DNA of 64,000 nucleotides from Nitrososphaeraceae archaeon (GTDB lineage: Archaea > Thermoproteota > Nitrososphaeria > Nitrososphaerales > Nitrososphaeraceae), in assembly GCA_021325295.1 (NCBI GenBank), contig JAJPHM010000024.1, positions 1-64,000 of the forward strand, given 5' to 3'. The notes under the pieces were generated by a model. The model had not been told where the DNA came from. It saw only the letters and a list, made by a program, of their open reading frames with translations, and made no database searches. Position 1 is the stretch's first letter; each line of letters begins with the position of its first letter. Positions 1 through 7,587 of the stretch are shown here, in pieces. The translations under genes and the position numbers were made by a program.

Positions 1-332
1 CATTCAAGGCAACTTTTGATGGCAATAGTATTCCTATATCTACTACGGCGCAGGGAAATGATACTATCATTCAAACAACCTTGCATTACAGCACGCATGT
101 TCTGAACGTTACAGGCACGTCGTCTCCTGCTCTGGACAATGCTGTGATTGTAATACCCGGTGAGAACTCTACAAGCTCAACTACAATAGGCAATCCATCA
201 TCCAGTGGTCCAACTCCAACTCCAGAATTTCCATTTCCTGCAACCATAGGATTGATGATGGCTGCTGTATTTAGTATAGTCATATTCATTTCAAGAAAGC
301 GTATGTTCTCTAACCTCAAAGATACCCTATAA
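1..332 (+). CDS. C-terminal end of an exported surface protein (partial)
   Basis: The reading frame is open from the left edge (codons start at base 3), so the 5' end lies outside the window; the in-frame ATG at 81 is probably internal. The visible ~110 residues are rich in Thr, Ser, Asn and Val, as in secreted proteins. They end with a Pro/Thr linker, a PEFPFP motif, one hydrophobic helix of about 20 residues (ATIGLMMAAVFSIVIFIS) and a basic tail (RKR). Motif, helix and basic tail in that order match the PEF/PEFG-CTERM sorting signals that archaeosortases process. The upstream function cannot be judged. The sorting role is inferred from that layout. Confidence 0.75.
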   Translation, partial: FKATFDGNSIPISTTAQGNDTIIQTTLHYSTHVLNVTGTSSPALDNAVIVIPGENSTSSTTIGNPSSSGPTPTPEFPFPATIGLMMAAVFSIVIFISRKRMFSNLKDTL

Positions 333-441
333 GCCAGTATACACTTTCGATTCTAGCTATCTACCCAAATCCTCAACGAAAGTCGGCTGTAAGGCATCAT
401 TTCATGCGACTTTTGGCCTTGGATGTTTGCCTAAAAGGATG

Positions 442-593
442 TGGGGCCGAAGGGATCTGTTCCGGCAAGGCTTGCAACCATGCTCGATTGAACCCTTGAC
501 CCACGGGTTTCTTCTTTCAAACCATTTCGAATAACTAGCCTCTGATTTGTAAGATCTGGAGCCCGTTGCGATGCCTGGCTTCGCTACGACCCC
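442..593 (-). tRNA. tRNA-Trp (CCA) with two introns
   Basis: Read on the minus strand, 593-587 (GGGGTCG) pairs with 449-443 (CGGCCCC) as the acceptor stem, followed by discriminator A at 442; CCA is not encoded. U8 and A9 are at 586-585. The D arm is GCGA/TCGC with a GG-containing loop. The anticodon stem is ACGGG (565-561) with CCCGT (507-503). The anticodon CCA is at 559-557, so this is Trp. An intron of about 47 nt follows base 37 (about 555-509), the canonical archaeal place. The T stem is AAGGG (497-493) with CCCTT (454-450), and a second insert of about 31 nt interrupts the T loop near position 59/60 (about 486-456). Removing both leaves about 74 nt. Exact splice points depend on the bulge-helix-bulge fold. 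Confidence 0.9.
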
Positions 594-656
594 ACTGCTG
601 TGGCACCGCAAGATGGGTAGCAATATCAAGTCTGTATAAGTCTTGCGAGGACTGCA

Positions 657-821
657 ATGAAGTCCATTATAAAATACTATTCAAGCGATCTGACAATTGA
701 TCACGGTGCAAAACAGATGCTTTCTACTGGCCAATTCGATTTCACGTCGATAGAGACGAAGGTCAAGCTGGCCCAAGCTCAGAATATCCCTCCGGCGCTC
801 GGCCTATGCTGCGACCCATAA
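657..821 (+). CDS. Possible 54-residue small protein, unknown
   Basis: An ATG at 657 opens a 54-codon frame ending in TAA at 819-821. A TATA-like TGTATAAG at about 633-640 lies 17-24 bases before the ATG, which suits a leaderless transcript. The product starts MKSIIKYYSSDLTIDHGA, has no recognisable domain, and ends with a Cys pair. The last ~20 codons lie antisense to the end of the gene ending at 763, so the overlap could be chance. It is listed because promoter spacing and frame agree, not because the family is known. Confidence 0.35.
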   Translation: MKSIIKYYSSDLTIDHGAKQMLSTGQFDFTSIETKVKLAQAQNIPPALGLCCDP

Positions 822-2208
822 GTTTAGTACCATCTTCCGAGATGTACCAATGTCTTGTGTATGGAGAAACTGGAAGAGCCATTTGACTTTCATTGCTGAT
901 AGCAAACGCTGAAACACGAGCGCTGCTATTTGCCAAGGCAAGCGCCTTTGCACTATTGAGGGCAAACATACTAGAGTCTCCAAGAGTTGTGTTTGCCAAC
1001 AAAGACATTACTGCAGCTGTTTTGTTATCGTTTTCATGTAATACAGTGTCTGCGCCACTGTCAAGTGCGGCTTGCTCATTGGCAAGCCATCTGCTATCAA
1101 ACTTGAGCGTCAACAAAGTGACCAGAGACTTTTGGAGTGCTTCGGAAAAATTGCCTTCCCTTGATTCTATTCCCACGATATAGCCGTTCCAGAAGCCAAT
1201 ATCGGTCGTTGTATGATTCTGCGTATACACTGCTGCAACGCCGTCAATCTTTTTCCCTTCTGCATCAAAGCTGTACTTGACATCCAGAAAAGTATGCCGG
1301 TCAGAACTGCCGTTCTCTGTTGTATAATTGCCAGTTACATCAGTGGTTGACTCGACGACATAGGAATTCAAGTTCCTTTGCAGCACCGGTAGTACCTCCT
1401 CAGAAAAGTACTGGTGCGGACCTGTGAATGAAGAGATAATTACTGGAGCGCTTCCTATCGATAGCTGCTTTGACTGTTCTGCAGTTATGGTCTTTTCTCC
1501 ATTCCCACATAATTGTGAAGTGGCACACCATGAATTAGTTGGAATGATGTGCAGAGGCATGAAAGGTGCAAATACATACAAAAGGGTATTCGTCGCGTCT
1601 TGTCTTGCCTCAAATACGAAACCAGTCATGGACCTGTACGGTCGTATTATATCAAGATCTGCTTTCCACCCTAGTGGTATGTAAGCCGAGGCTGCGCCTT
1701 CCTTTGGATCTAACCACATGCTAAAAAGTATCTGCTTGCTAGGTAATTCGGGGACTAGGATCCCACTGTGGCTATATGATCCGGCCGTTAATTGATAAGT
1801 ATACGTAGCATTCAGATTCGAGTAGGCAATAAATTCTGCCGGCCTTGCCACATTGCCGTCTAACTTTAGGACAAACCGATAAGGTGACAGAGACGAAATG
1901 TTCCATTCAGGCAAGCCAATCAATCTGCTTATGTGGGCTGATGAATTAAGTACAATAATGCTTCCGGGAGTGGCAGTCCAGTTTGCTATGTGGATTATGG
2001 TTCTGCCTTCGTAACGTATGGCGTTGAATTGGGGTTCTGGCTGAGCAGCTGCAATGTCTGCTGATTTGTATCCTGTACTGTAACTTGCAGCTGGCTCTTG
2101 CCCGTAGCTGGCAGAATGTGCAGCAAGACTAGAAGGCACAAGTAACAAGGCCAATGATATGCTCAGCAGAGGGCCTGCAGCCAAAAACCGCTTTATCTGT
2201 ACGACCAA
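763..2208 (-). CDS. Secreted protein of unknown function (481 aa)
   Basis: The N terminus has a clear Sec signal: basic KR, a long hydrophobic stretch (FLAAGPLLSISLALLLVP) and an Ala-rich cleavage area (SSLAAHSASY). The rest is a soluble extracellular-type chain with many N-x-S/T sequons and one likely disulfide pair (CATSQLC). There is no C-terminal membrane helix or PEF motif, so the protein is probably released or held by partners. The start used is TTG; TTG starts recur in this window. No family was recognised. Its neighbour on the far side of a short promoter region is a membrane-bound winged-helix protein read the other way. Confidence 0.7.
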   Translation of the reverse strand: MVVQIKRFLAAGPLLSISLALLLVPSSLAAHSASYGQEPAASYSTGYKSADIAAAQPEPQFNAIRYEGRTIIHIANWTATPGSIIVLNSSAHISRLIGLPEWNISSLSPYRFVLKLDGNVARPAEFIAYSNLNATYTYQLTAGSYSHSGILVPELPSKQILFSMWLDPKEGAASAYIPLGWKADLDIIRPYRSMTGFVFEARQDATNTLLYVFAPFMPLHIIPTNSWCATSQLCGNGEKTITAEQSKQLSIGSAPVIISSFTGPHQYFSEEVLPVLQRNLNSYVVESTTDVTGNYTTENGSSDRHTFLDVKYSFDAEGKKIDGVAAVYTQNHTTTDIGFWNGYIVGIESREGNFSEALQKSLVTLLTLKFDSRWLANEQAALDSGADTVLHENDNKTAAVMSLLANTTLGDSSMFALNSAKALALANSSARVSAFAISNESQMALPVSPYTRHWYISEDGTKLMGRSIGRAPEGYSELGPA

Positions 2209-2314
2209 GCAGCTACTAACAGATTTACCATGTAATCAGATTTAACTATTCAACTCACTCATGGTCTCTGCATATTCAAAGGCGATCTGACATGGTAGCA
2301 CCTGACTATTCTTC

Positions 2315-3175
2315 TTGATCACTCTTCTACGAACTCATTTCGAAATAAATAAAAAATTTCGTGAACTATCACAGGTATTGACTGGGGAGACTCAGCTTAG
2401 GGCACGACGAACAAGAATAAAAATTCTGAAGGCCATTGCGGAAAGAAATGGAACCGCAGGGTTTTCGGAGATAAGGGATGCTACCGGCCTTTCGACTGGC
2501 TCTATTTACTACCACCTAGAGAGAATGGACTCGTATGTGGTCAAAGAGTCAAAACACTACGCCCTGACTGAACAGGGACTGGAGCTTTTGCGCGAAATTG
2601 AAAATAAAAGTCGCTCATCAGATACATCCTTTGTGCATACAAGCAGGGAACTTGCACCTGTATCTTCAGCGTCGCGCAGCGCAAACTCGCAACCTGAAAG
2701 GGACAATGCTGAACCATCTAAGCACAGCTCGGTTCAAGAGGAGACTCTGAGGGTGGCAAAGACAAAGACAGAGAGGTCCATAACTCGCCTTGCAGCAGAA
2801 TATCCACTGTTTGTAGCAATCGCGGCCATAGGCGGTCTGGTCATAGCAGGGTGGTTTGCAAACTGGCCAACAATTACATATCTTCCAAGATTATTTGACG
2901 GCGGCATAGTTGCAAATGCCAATCTTCTTTCTTCAATTTCAATCATTGCTCTTCTTTCAATTTCATTTCTTATAATAATAAGAAGCAAACACAATATTGC
3001 ATCTGGCTACAGGGGACTCATGCTGTCTGTTGCTACCGTATTGTCTATCTTGCTGGTAAACTCTATGATATTTGAAGGACTTGGAGCTTATATTGGTGCA
3101 AGCAATGGAGGCCCGTACGATAACTCGATGGATGCTCTCCTATCGTCATACTCGCTGCACTGGGGACTTCACTGA
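2315..3175 (+). CDS. Membrane-anchored winged-helix regulator
   Basis: Residues about 25-95 form a winged helix of the ArsR/PadR kind (STGSIYYHLERMD recognition helix, then a wing and ALTEQGLELLREIE). A Ser/Arg-rich linker follows (about 100-150), then three hydrophobic helices (YPLFVAIAAIGGLVIAGWF; LLSSISIIALLSISFLIII; MLSVATVLSILLVNSMIF). This is a one-component regulator tied to the membrane: DNA binding in the cytoplasm, sensing presumably in or at the membrane. The start is TTG at 2315; there is no in-frame ATG before the domain. It is divergent from the secreted protein gene, which may be its target (inference). Ligand unknown. Confidence 0.75.
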   Translation: MITLLRTHFEINKKFRELSQVLTGETQLRARRTRIKILKAIAERNGTAGFSEIRDATGLSTGSIYYHLERMDSYVVKESKHYALTEQGLELLREIENKSRSSDTSFVHTSRELAPVSSASRSANSQPERDNAEPSKHSSVQEETLRVAKTKTERSITRLAAEYPLFVAIAAIGGLVIAGWFANWPTITYLPRLFDGGIVANANLLSSISIIALLSISFLIIIRSKHNIASGYRGLMLSVATVLSILLVNSMIFEGLGAYIGASNGGPYDNSMDALLSSYSLHWGLH

Positions 3176-3265
3176 AGCGGTTCATAAAAGAGTGGCAAGA
3201 GAAGAAGAGACGGAAGAAAGAAGAAAAAAATGGAAAATAAAATAGATTAGAAAGGGTAAAAAGGA

Positions 3266-4414
3266 TTACAAGAATAATCCCCGTAGGCTGACTTCCTGGT
3301 TTCCGTGCAGATGGATTTCTGCCACTGGAAGTTGGCTAACCTTTGTTTCTGTGCTGTCTGCACTGTTGGGGTTAATGCTATTTACCTCCAGCAACGATGT
3401 TTCGGCTCTGACAGAATTATCAACAGTCAGGTCTGACCTTTGATGATGGTGTGAAAAAGCACTTGCTTGCACGGACCTTATGGTCTTGGCATTGATGTTC
3501 TTGGAAAGGTGAATTATCTCAAGACACCGCTTTCTGACAGTTACTGTACTGACATCTGCAGCAATAGCTATACGCAGCTGAGTGGTATATTCACCTGTTT
3601 CAAGTGATGCCATATAAAGCGCTGCAGCTGCAAGTGAAACCGGATTCTTGCCTGACAGCAGGGCGTTGTCTCCTATTTGAGACAGTATCTCGAGAGCTTT
3701 TCTGAGGGTCTTTTCGGATAATTTTGCTCTATCTGCTATCCTTGACATATTGTGTGCAGGCAGGGGCAGCGGAACGTAAATCTTCATTTCCCTTAGCAGG
3801 AATTTATAATAATAGCCAATGTTTTTCCTGTCTGCATTTCCGATCACCTGCTGGATCTCGTTAATTGAACGTGGAGTGCCGGTATCCTTGCAGGCAATGT
3901 AAATAGTTGCGGCCACAATACCTGTAATTGACCTGCCTTTTATCAGGCCTTTCTCCAAGGCCTTGCGATAAATATAAGCTGCCCTCTCTGCAACAGGAGT
4001 ACCTATGCCAAGAATTTCGGTTATCCTCCTTATCTCCCTCATTGCCTTGTTCAGGTTCTTTGTCTTGGAATTATTCGAGACTGTAATCTTGTTTAAGCGC
4101 CGCAACCTGTCAATATCTGAATAATGGCTTATCTGTTTCCCATTGGCGTCAATATTTTTGTTATCGATAAAGCTTGACAGACCCATATCATACATCATTA
4201 GAGAGGCCGGCTCTCCTGTCCGGTACCTTTTTTCCATCTCTTCTGCTGTAAATGCGCGCCTTTCTGGCATGAGCATTTCAACATTATCTCTTGCTACTAT
4301 GCCACAACTGCTGCAAATTTCCTCACCGGTATCTGCATCAAGCACAAGCTGGCCTGTGCAAACATGGCAGACGATCGAACTAGAATTGCTGTCAACGTCG
4401 TTTCTGGCTAGCAT
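3266..4414 (-). CDS. tfb: Transcription initiation factor B (TFB), first copy
   Basis: Archaeal homologue of TFIIB, which bridges TBP-bound promoter DNA and RNA polymerase. An N-terminal zinc ribbon (C16, C19, C34, C37) is followed by a B-reader/linker region and two cyclin-like repeats (about residues 110-290), the second containing a helix-turn-helix (AAAIYIACKDTGTPRSINEI in repeat one; IAIAADVSTVTVRKRC in repeat two). About 70 residues rich in Ser and Asn extend past the second repeat, longer than in a minimal TFB. I start at ATG 4414 because a TTTAAAA box at 4436-4443 sits 22-29 bases upstream; an in-frame TTG at 4429 is the alternative. A second, quite different TFB is at 34639-35553. 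Confidence 0.93.
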   Translation of the reverse strand: MLARNDVDSNSSSIVCHVCTGQLVLDADTGEEICSSCGIVARDNVEMLMPERRAFTAEEMEKRYRTGEPASLMMYDMGLSSFIDNKNIDANGKQISHYSDIDRLRRLNKITVSNNSKTKNLNKAMREIRRITEILGIGTPVAERAAYIYRKALEKGLIKGRSITGIVAATIYIACKDTGTPRSINEIQQVIGNADRKNIGYYYKFLLREMKIYVPLPLPAHNMSRIADRAKLSEKTLRKALEILSQIGDNALLSGKNPVSLAAAALYMASLETGEYTTQLRIAIAADVSTVTVRKRCLEIIHLSKNINAKTIRSVQASAFSHHHQRSDLTVDNSVRAETSLLEVNSINPNSADSTETKVSQLPVAEIHLHGNQEVSLRGLFL

Positions 4415-4504
4415 ATTGACTGACAGCAATAGGTAATTTTAAAGGCCTGTGCAAAAGAACTTTATAATTTTCCAATATAGCAATCAGCAGATGGCTAGTT
4501 ATAG

Positions 4505-4526
4505 GATAAAGATATACAACTTTATC
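4505..4526. promoter_or_regulatory. Inverted repeat GATAAAG-N8-CTTTATC
   Basis: Perfect 7-bp arms at 4505-4511 and 4520-4526 with an 8-base spacer, within the AT-rich 188-base region between the divergent tfb and Lrp/AsnC-type genes. Several TATA-like runs lie around it. Symmetry and position suggest an operator for a dimeric regulator; which one is unknown. Confidence 0.4.
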
Positions 4527-4602
4527 TGCCGATTTTATATACTTTGATTTAAATATTTCATCTAGGCAGGTTTATTTAGTAGGCATCAACACAGCTATCG
4601 CA

Positions 4603-4830
4603 ATGCCACGAGGGTTCGTTTTGTTAAATGCAGACCTTGGTTACGAATCGACACTTGCTTCCGATATGAAGAGAATGGAGGGTGTGACAGATGCATACAC
4701 TGTATACGGGGTATACGACATCCTGCTCAAGATCGAGGCTGACTCTATGGAACGGCTAAAGGAGTTTATCGGAGCCATAAGAAAAACAAAGGGAGTCAAG
4801 TCAAGCCTTACTATGTTAATTATGGATTAG
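4603..4830 (+). CDS. Stand-alone Lrp/AsnC ligand-binding (RAM) domain protein
   Basis: The 75 residues match only the C-terminal effector domain of Lrp/AsnC regulators: a beta-alpha-beta-beta-alpha-beta ferredoxin-like fold with the typical GVTDAYTVYGVYDILLKIEA and IRKTKGVKSSLTMLIM segments. There is no DNA-binding part. Such single-domain forms assemble into rings or pair with full-length Lrp proteins and bind amino acids. TTTATTTAG lies about 30 bases before the ATG, so it probably has its own promoter. Divergent from tfb. Effector unknown. Confidence 0.85.
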   Translation: MPRGFVLLNADLGYESTLASDMKRMEGVTDAYTVYGVYDILLKIEADSMERLKEFIGAIRKTKGVKSSLTMLIMD

Positions 4831-4856
4831 GCACTTTTTTTCAGAATGTTATACTA

Positions 4857-6119
4857 TTACTGATTTGCATGCTTTGCATTTCGGAACCTAAAATTATCAA
4901 GCTTTATCAACTCATGATAGGATCCAAATTGCGAAGGCTCTGCCCTATCAAGTTCAGAGTCATCCGCCGAATTATCTGCAATATCAAAAGTTCTGATGAT
5001 CTTGTATGTGGTTGAACGCTGGGCTGGAGTTCTTCCGGCCGACTTTATAATGGACCTTATTTCTTTTGGTTTCATCAGCTGCCCATGTCTGGCCCCTGCT
5101 GCAGTAGATATGCTTTCATTTATCAGGGTGCCGCCAAAGTCGTTCACACCTGCAGAGAGCAAAATCTTGGACATCTCTGCGCCTTCTTTGACCCATGATA
5201 CCTGTATATTTTTGATCTGGCCATTTAGCATTATCCTAGAAACTGCATGCATCTTGATTACTTCGTCTCTGGTAGCGCCTGCGCGTACGGTGTCAACAGT
5301 GCCGTGCCTGAACATTGGCGCTTCTGTGTGCACAAAGCTTAGAGGAACAAATTCAGTAAACCCATGAGTTTCCTTCTGGATTTCCCTGAGCAAGGCAAGG
5401 TGTTTTGCCTTGTGAAGCGAAGATTCAATGTGACCGTACATGATAGTGGATGTGGTCGGGATGCCAAGGGAATGTGCATTTTTTATAATCCTTACCCAGT
5501 CATCTGCCCTGATTCTACCCGGAGAAATGCGGTCCCTGATAGGCTGATCAAGAATTTCTGCCGCAGTTCCTGGCAGGCTTCCGACGCCTGCATCCTTTAA
5601 CATCTTTAGGTATTCATCTACTGAAGTTTCAAGCATCATCGCTCCATACTGGACTTCTTCTGGGGAGAATGCATGAATGTGAATGTCGGGAAGTTCTTTT
5701 TTTACCGCCCTGCAAATATCAATGTAAAGGTGACCGTCCATCCTTGGTGGAAGTCCTGCCTGTATACAAACTTCTGTTGCTCCAAGCGCATGAGCTTCTC
5801 TGGCACGCCTTACAATTTCTTCAGTTGGAAGAAAGTAGCCTTCCTCTTCCCTAAAGTCTCTGCTGAAGGCGCAGAATCCGCATTGCTTTATGCAGACATT
5901 GGTGAAATTTATGTTCCTGTTAACCACATAAGTGACTGCATCCCCGACTGCCCTCCTGCGCAGCTCGTCGGCTACTGCAGCTACCAGATCCATTTCAAAG
6001 CCGCTGCAATCAAAAAGCTGTACCGCAGCCTCTACAGAGACTTCCTTGTCGCTTAACGCTCTGTCAAGAGCAGAAGCAACAGCCGGGTCGGCCTGTTTTA
6101 GCAGCGAATCGAGGCTCAA
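4857..6119 (-). CDS. cofH: FO synthase subunit CofH (radical SAM)
   Basis: With CofG it makes FO (7,8-didemethyl-8-hydroxy-5-deazariboflavin), the chromophore of coenzyme F420, from tyrosine and a ribityl-diaminouracil intermediate; CofH acts on tyrosine. The radical-SAM cluster motif is C76-x3-C80-x2-C83, preceded by NRNINFTNVCIKQCGFCAF, typical of CofH rather than MqnC/MqnE. The TIM-barrel and the conserved C-terminal GGTLINESIS and AGARHGQ follow. 420 residues is somewhat long because of a C-terminal tail of about 40 residues. Its start overlaps the end of cofG by 4 bases, so the two are co-translated. Confidence 0.93.
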   Translation of the reverse strand: MSLDSLLKQADPAVASALDRALSDKEVSVEAAVQLFDCSGFEMDLVAAVADELRRRAVGDAVTYVVNRNINFTNVCIKQCGFCAFSRDFREEEGYFLPTEEIVRRAREAHALGATEVCIQAGLPPRMDGHLYIDICRAVKKELPDIHIHAFSPEEVQYGAMMLETSVDEYLKMLKDAGVGSLPGTAAEILDQPIRDRISPGRIRADDWVRIIKNAHSLGIPTTSTIMYGHIESSLHKAKHLALLREIQKETHGFTEFVPLSFVHTEAPMFRHGTVDTVRAGATRDEVIKMHAVSRIMLNGQIKNIQVSWVKEGAEMSKILLSAGVNDFGGTLINESISTAAGARHGQLMKPKEIRSIIKSAGRTPAQRSTTYKIIRTFDIADNSADDSELDRAEPSQFGSYHELIKLDNFRFRNAKHANQ

Positions 6120-7396
6120 TTGGTGATATACTCCTCCCTTACAAGTCCCAAGCTGTCGGCAAGCAACGCTATGTAGCCTTGAAGGCGTTCTGATATAAAT
6201 CCAGCTTTGGCACCTATTCTGAGAAATTCCGGATATACTGGAAGCCTAGCGCGCAAATTGTAACCTCTCTGCTCTGTTACCTGTCTGACCAGCGAAATGT
6301 CAGGCCATGGAAATTCTGGATTTACATGGTCAATTGTAACAGGGGATATTCCGCCCCAATCGTTGATGCCCGCGTCGATATATCTTCCAAAAATATCCGG
6401 GCTGAGGTTCGGTGGAACCTGTATGTTCATATCCGGCATTACTAGTCTTGCAAGGGCAATACACTTTGCAAAATACAGGGCTGGAGCTGGAGCTGACTCT
6501 GCCATCTTGGTGTTTGGCTTTGGAGCAAAATTTTGGATTATTACTTCCTGTATGTGGCCGTACTTCTCATGAATTGCTCTTATTGCAAATAGTGAATCAA
6601 CTATTTCATCCATGGTCTCTCCAATTCCCACGAGAAGCCCTGTGGTCATAGGTATTCTGAGTTCACCAGCAGCCTCCAGAGTCTTTATCCTTACCTTTGG
6701 GTTTTTGCTTGGTGCAAATTCATGGGCCATTCCCTTTCCCATTAATCGTTCGCTGGATGATTCAAGCATCACTCCGAGGCTGACATTTGTGTCTCTTAGC
6801 ATGCTCATCTCTTTTTTTGTCAGGCTGCCCGCATTTGTATGTGGAAGCAGGCCTGTATTTTTTAATACAAGTTCGCTCATGTCTCTTATGTATTCTACAG
6901 TTGAGCTATGACCTGTTGACCTCAGCCATTTGCGAGCCTCGGCATACCTTTGTTCTGGCCTCTCCCCTGTGACGAACAGGGCCTCGGTGCAGCGAAACAT
7001 TTTACCAGCCTGTGCAATGGCCATGACCTGTTCTGGGTTCTGAAGGGAAAGTTCGGGGTCGTCGGGTTCTTTTTTGTACGTACAGTAAGAGCAGGTGTCA
7101 CGGCAGAGATTAACCAAATTTATAAAGACTTTGCGGGAGTATGTAATTGTGCTTCCTTTTTTTGCATCCCTTACCATGCCAGCTATTGCAATCATTGACT
7201 CCGGATCGATGGCATCCTCGATTTGCATGACTTCACTTTTTGTCATAATTTTGCCATCAGTTGCCCTTGCAAAGATTTCCTGAGCTGCTGTAGATAGTTT
7301 CACATTTTGTAGGGCATTGCCGGAGCCAAGATTGCAGCCAAGCTTCAAGTCAGTGCCAGTTCCGCTTGTGTGAGAGAAAGATCCGCATGCTGCCAA
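6116..7396 (-). CDS. cofG: FO synthase subunit CofG (radical SAM)
   Basis: Partner of CofH in FO synthesis. Radical-SAM cysteines are C98-x3-C102-x2-C105 (CRDTCSYC). The barrel continues with GLLVGIGETMDEI and IIQNFAPKPNTKM, both characteristic of CofG. The first 35 residues are a non-conserved extension. The start is TTG at 7396, with an ATTTAATAG-like box about 30-38 bases upstream, so transcription is probably leaderless. It is the first gene of the cofG-cofH operon. Other F420 genes are dispersed in this window at 13.9, 28 and 29.1 kb. Confidence 0.93.
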   Translation of the reverse strand: MAACGSFSHTSGTGTDLKLGCNLGSGNALQNVKLSTAAQEIFARATDGKIMTKSEVMQIEDAIDPESMIAIAGMVRDAKKGSTITYSRKVFINLVNLCRDTCSYCTYKKEPDDPELSLQNPEQVMAIAQAGKMFRCTEALFVTGERPEQRYAEARKWLRSTGHSSTVEYIRDMSELVLKNTGLLPHTNAGSLTKKEMSMLRDTNVSLGVMLESSSERLMGKGMAHEFAPSKNPKVRIKTLEAAGELRIPMTTGLLVGIGETMDEIVDSLFAIRAIHEKYGHIQEVIIQNFAPKPNTKMAESAPAPALYFAKCIALARLVMPDMNIQVPPNLSPDIFGRYIDAGINDWGGISPVTIDHVNPEFPWPDISLVRQVTEQRGYNLRARLPVYPEFLRIGAKAGFISERLQGYIALLADSLGLVREEYITN

Positions 7397-7587
7397 AGTC
7401 TACTGGAACAATAGACCTATTGCTATTAAATGATTTGTTTGCCGGGTTTAGGTGGAAATTTTTCTGCCGTCACGAGGTAGGCTCTTCAAGCCATGATAAT
7501 CCGCAGCTTATGAACTGAGTACGCATAATTAAAACTGTGACTTGGCGGATCAACAAAGAAGACAAGATAAGAAAAGGGTAAGAAGGA

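Noticed and set aside
402-629. 75-codon minus-strand reading frame
   Set aside because: It runs along the intron-containing tRNA-Trp; the RNA fold explains the sequence better than a protein.
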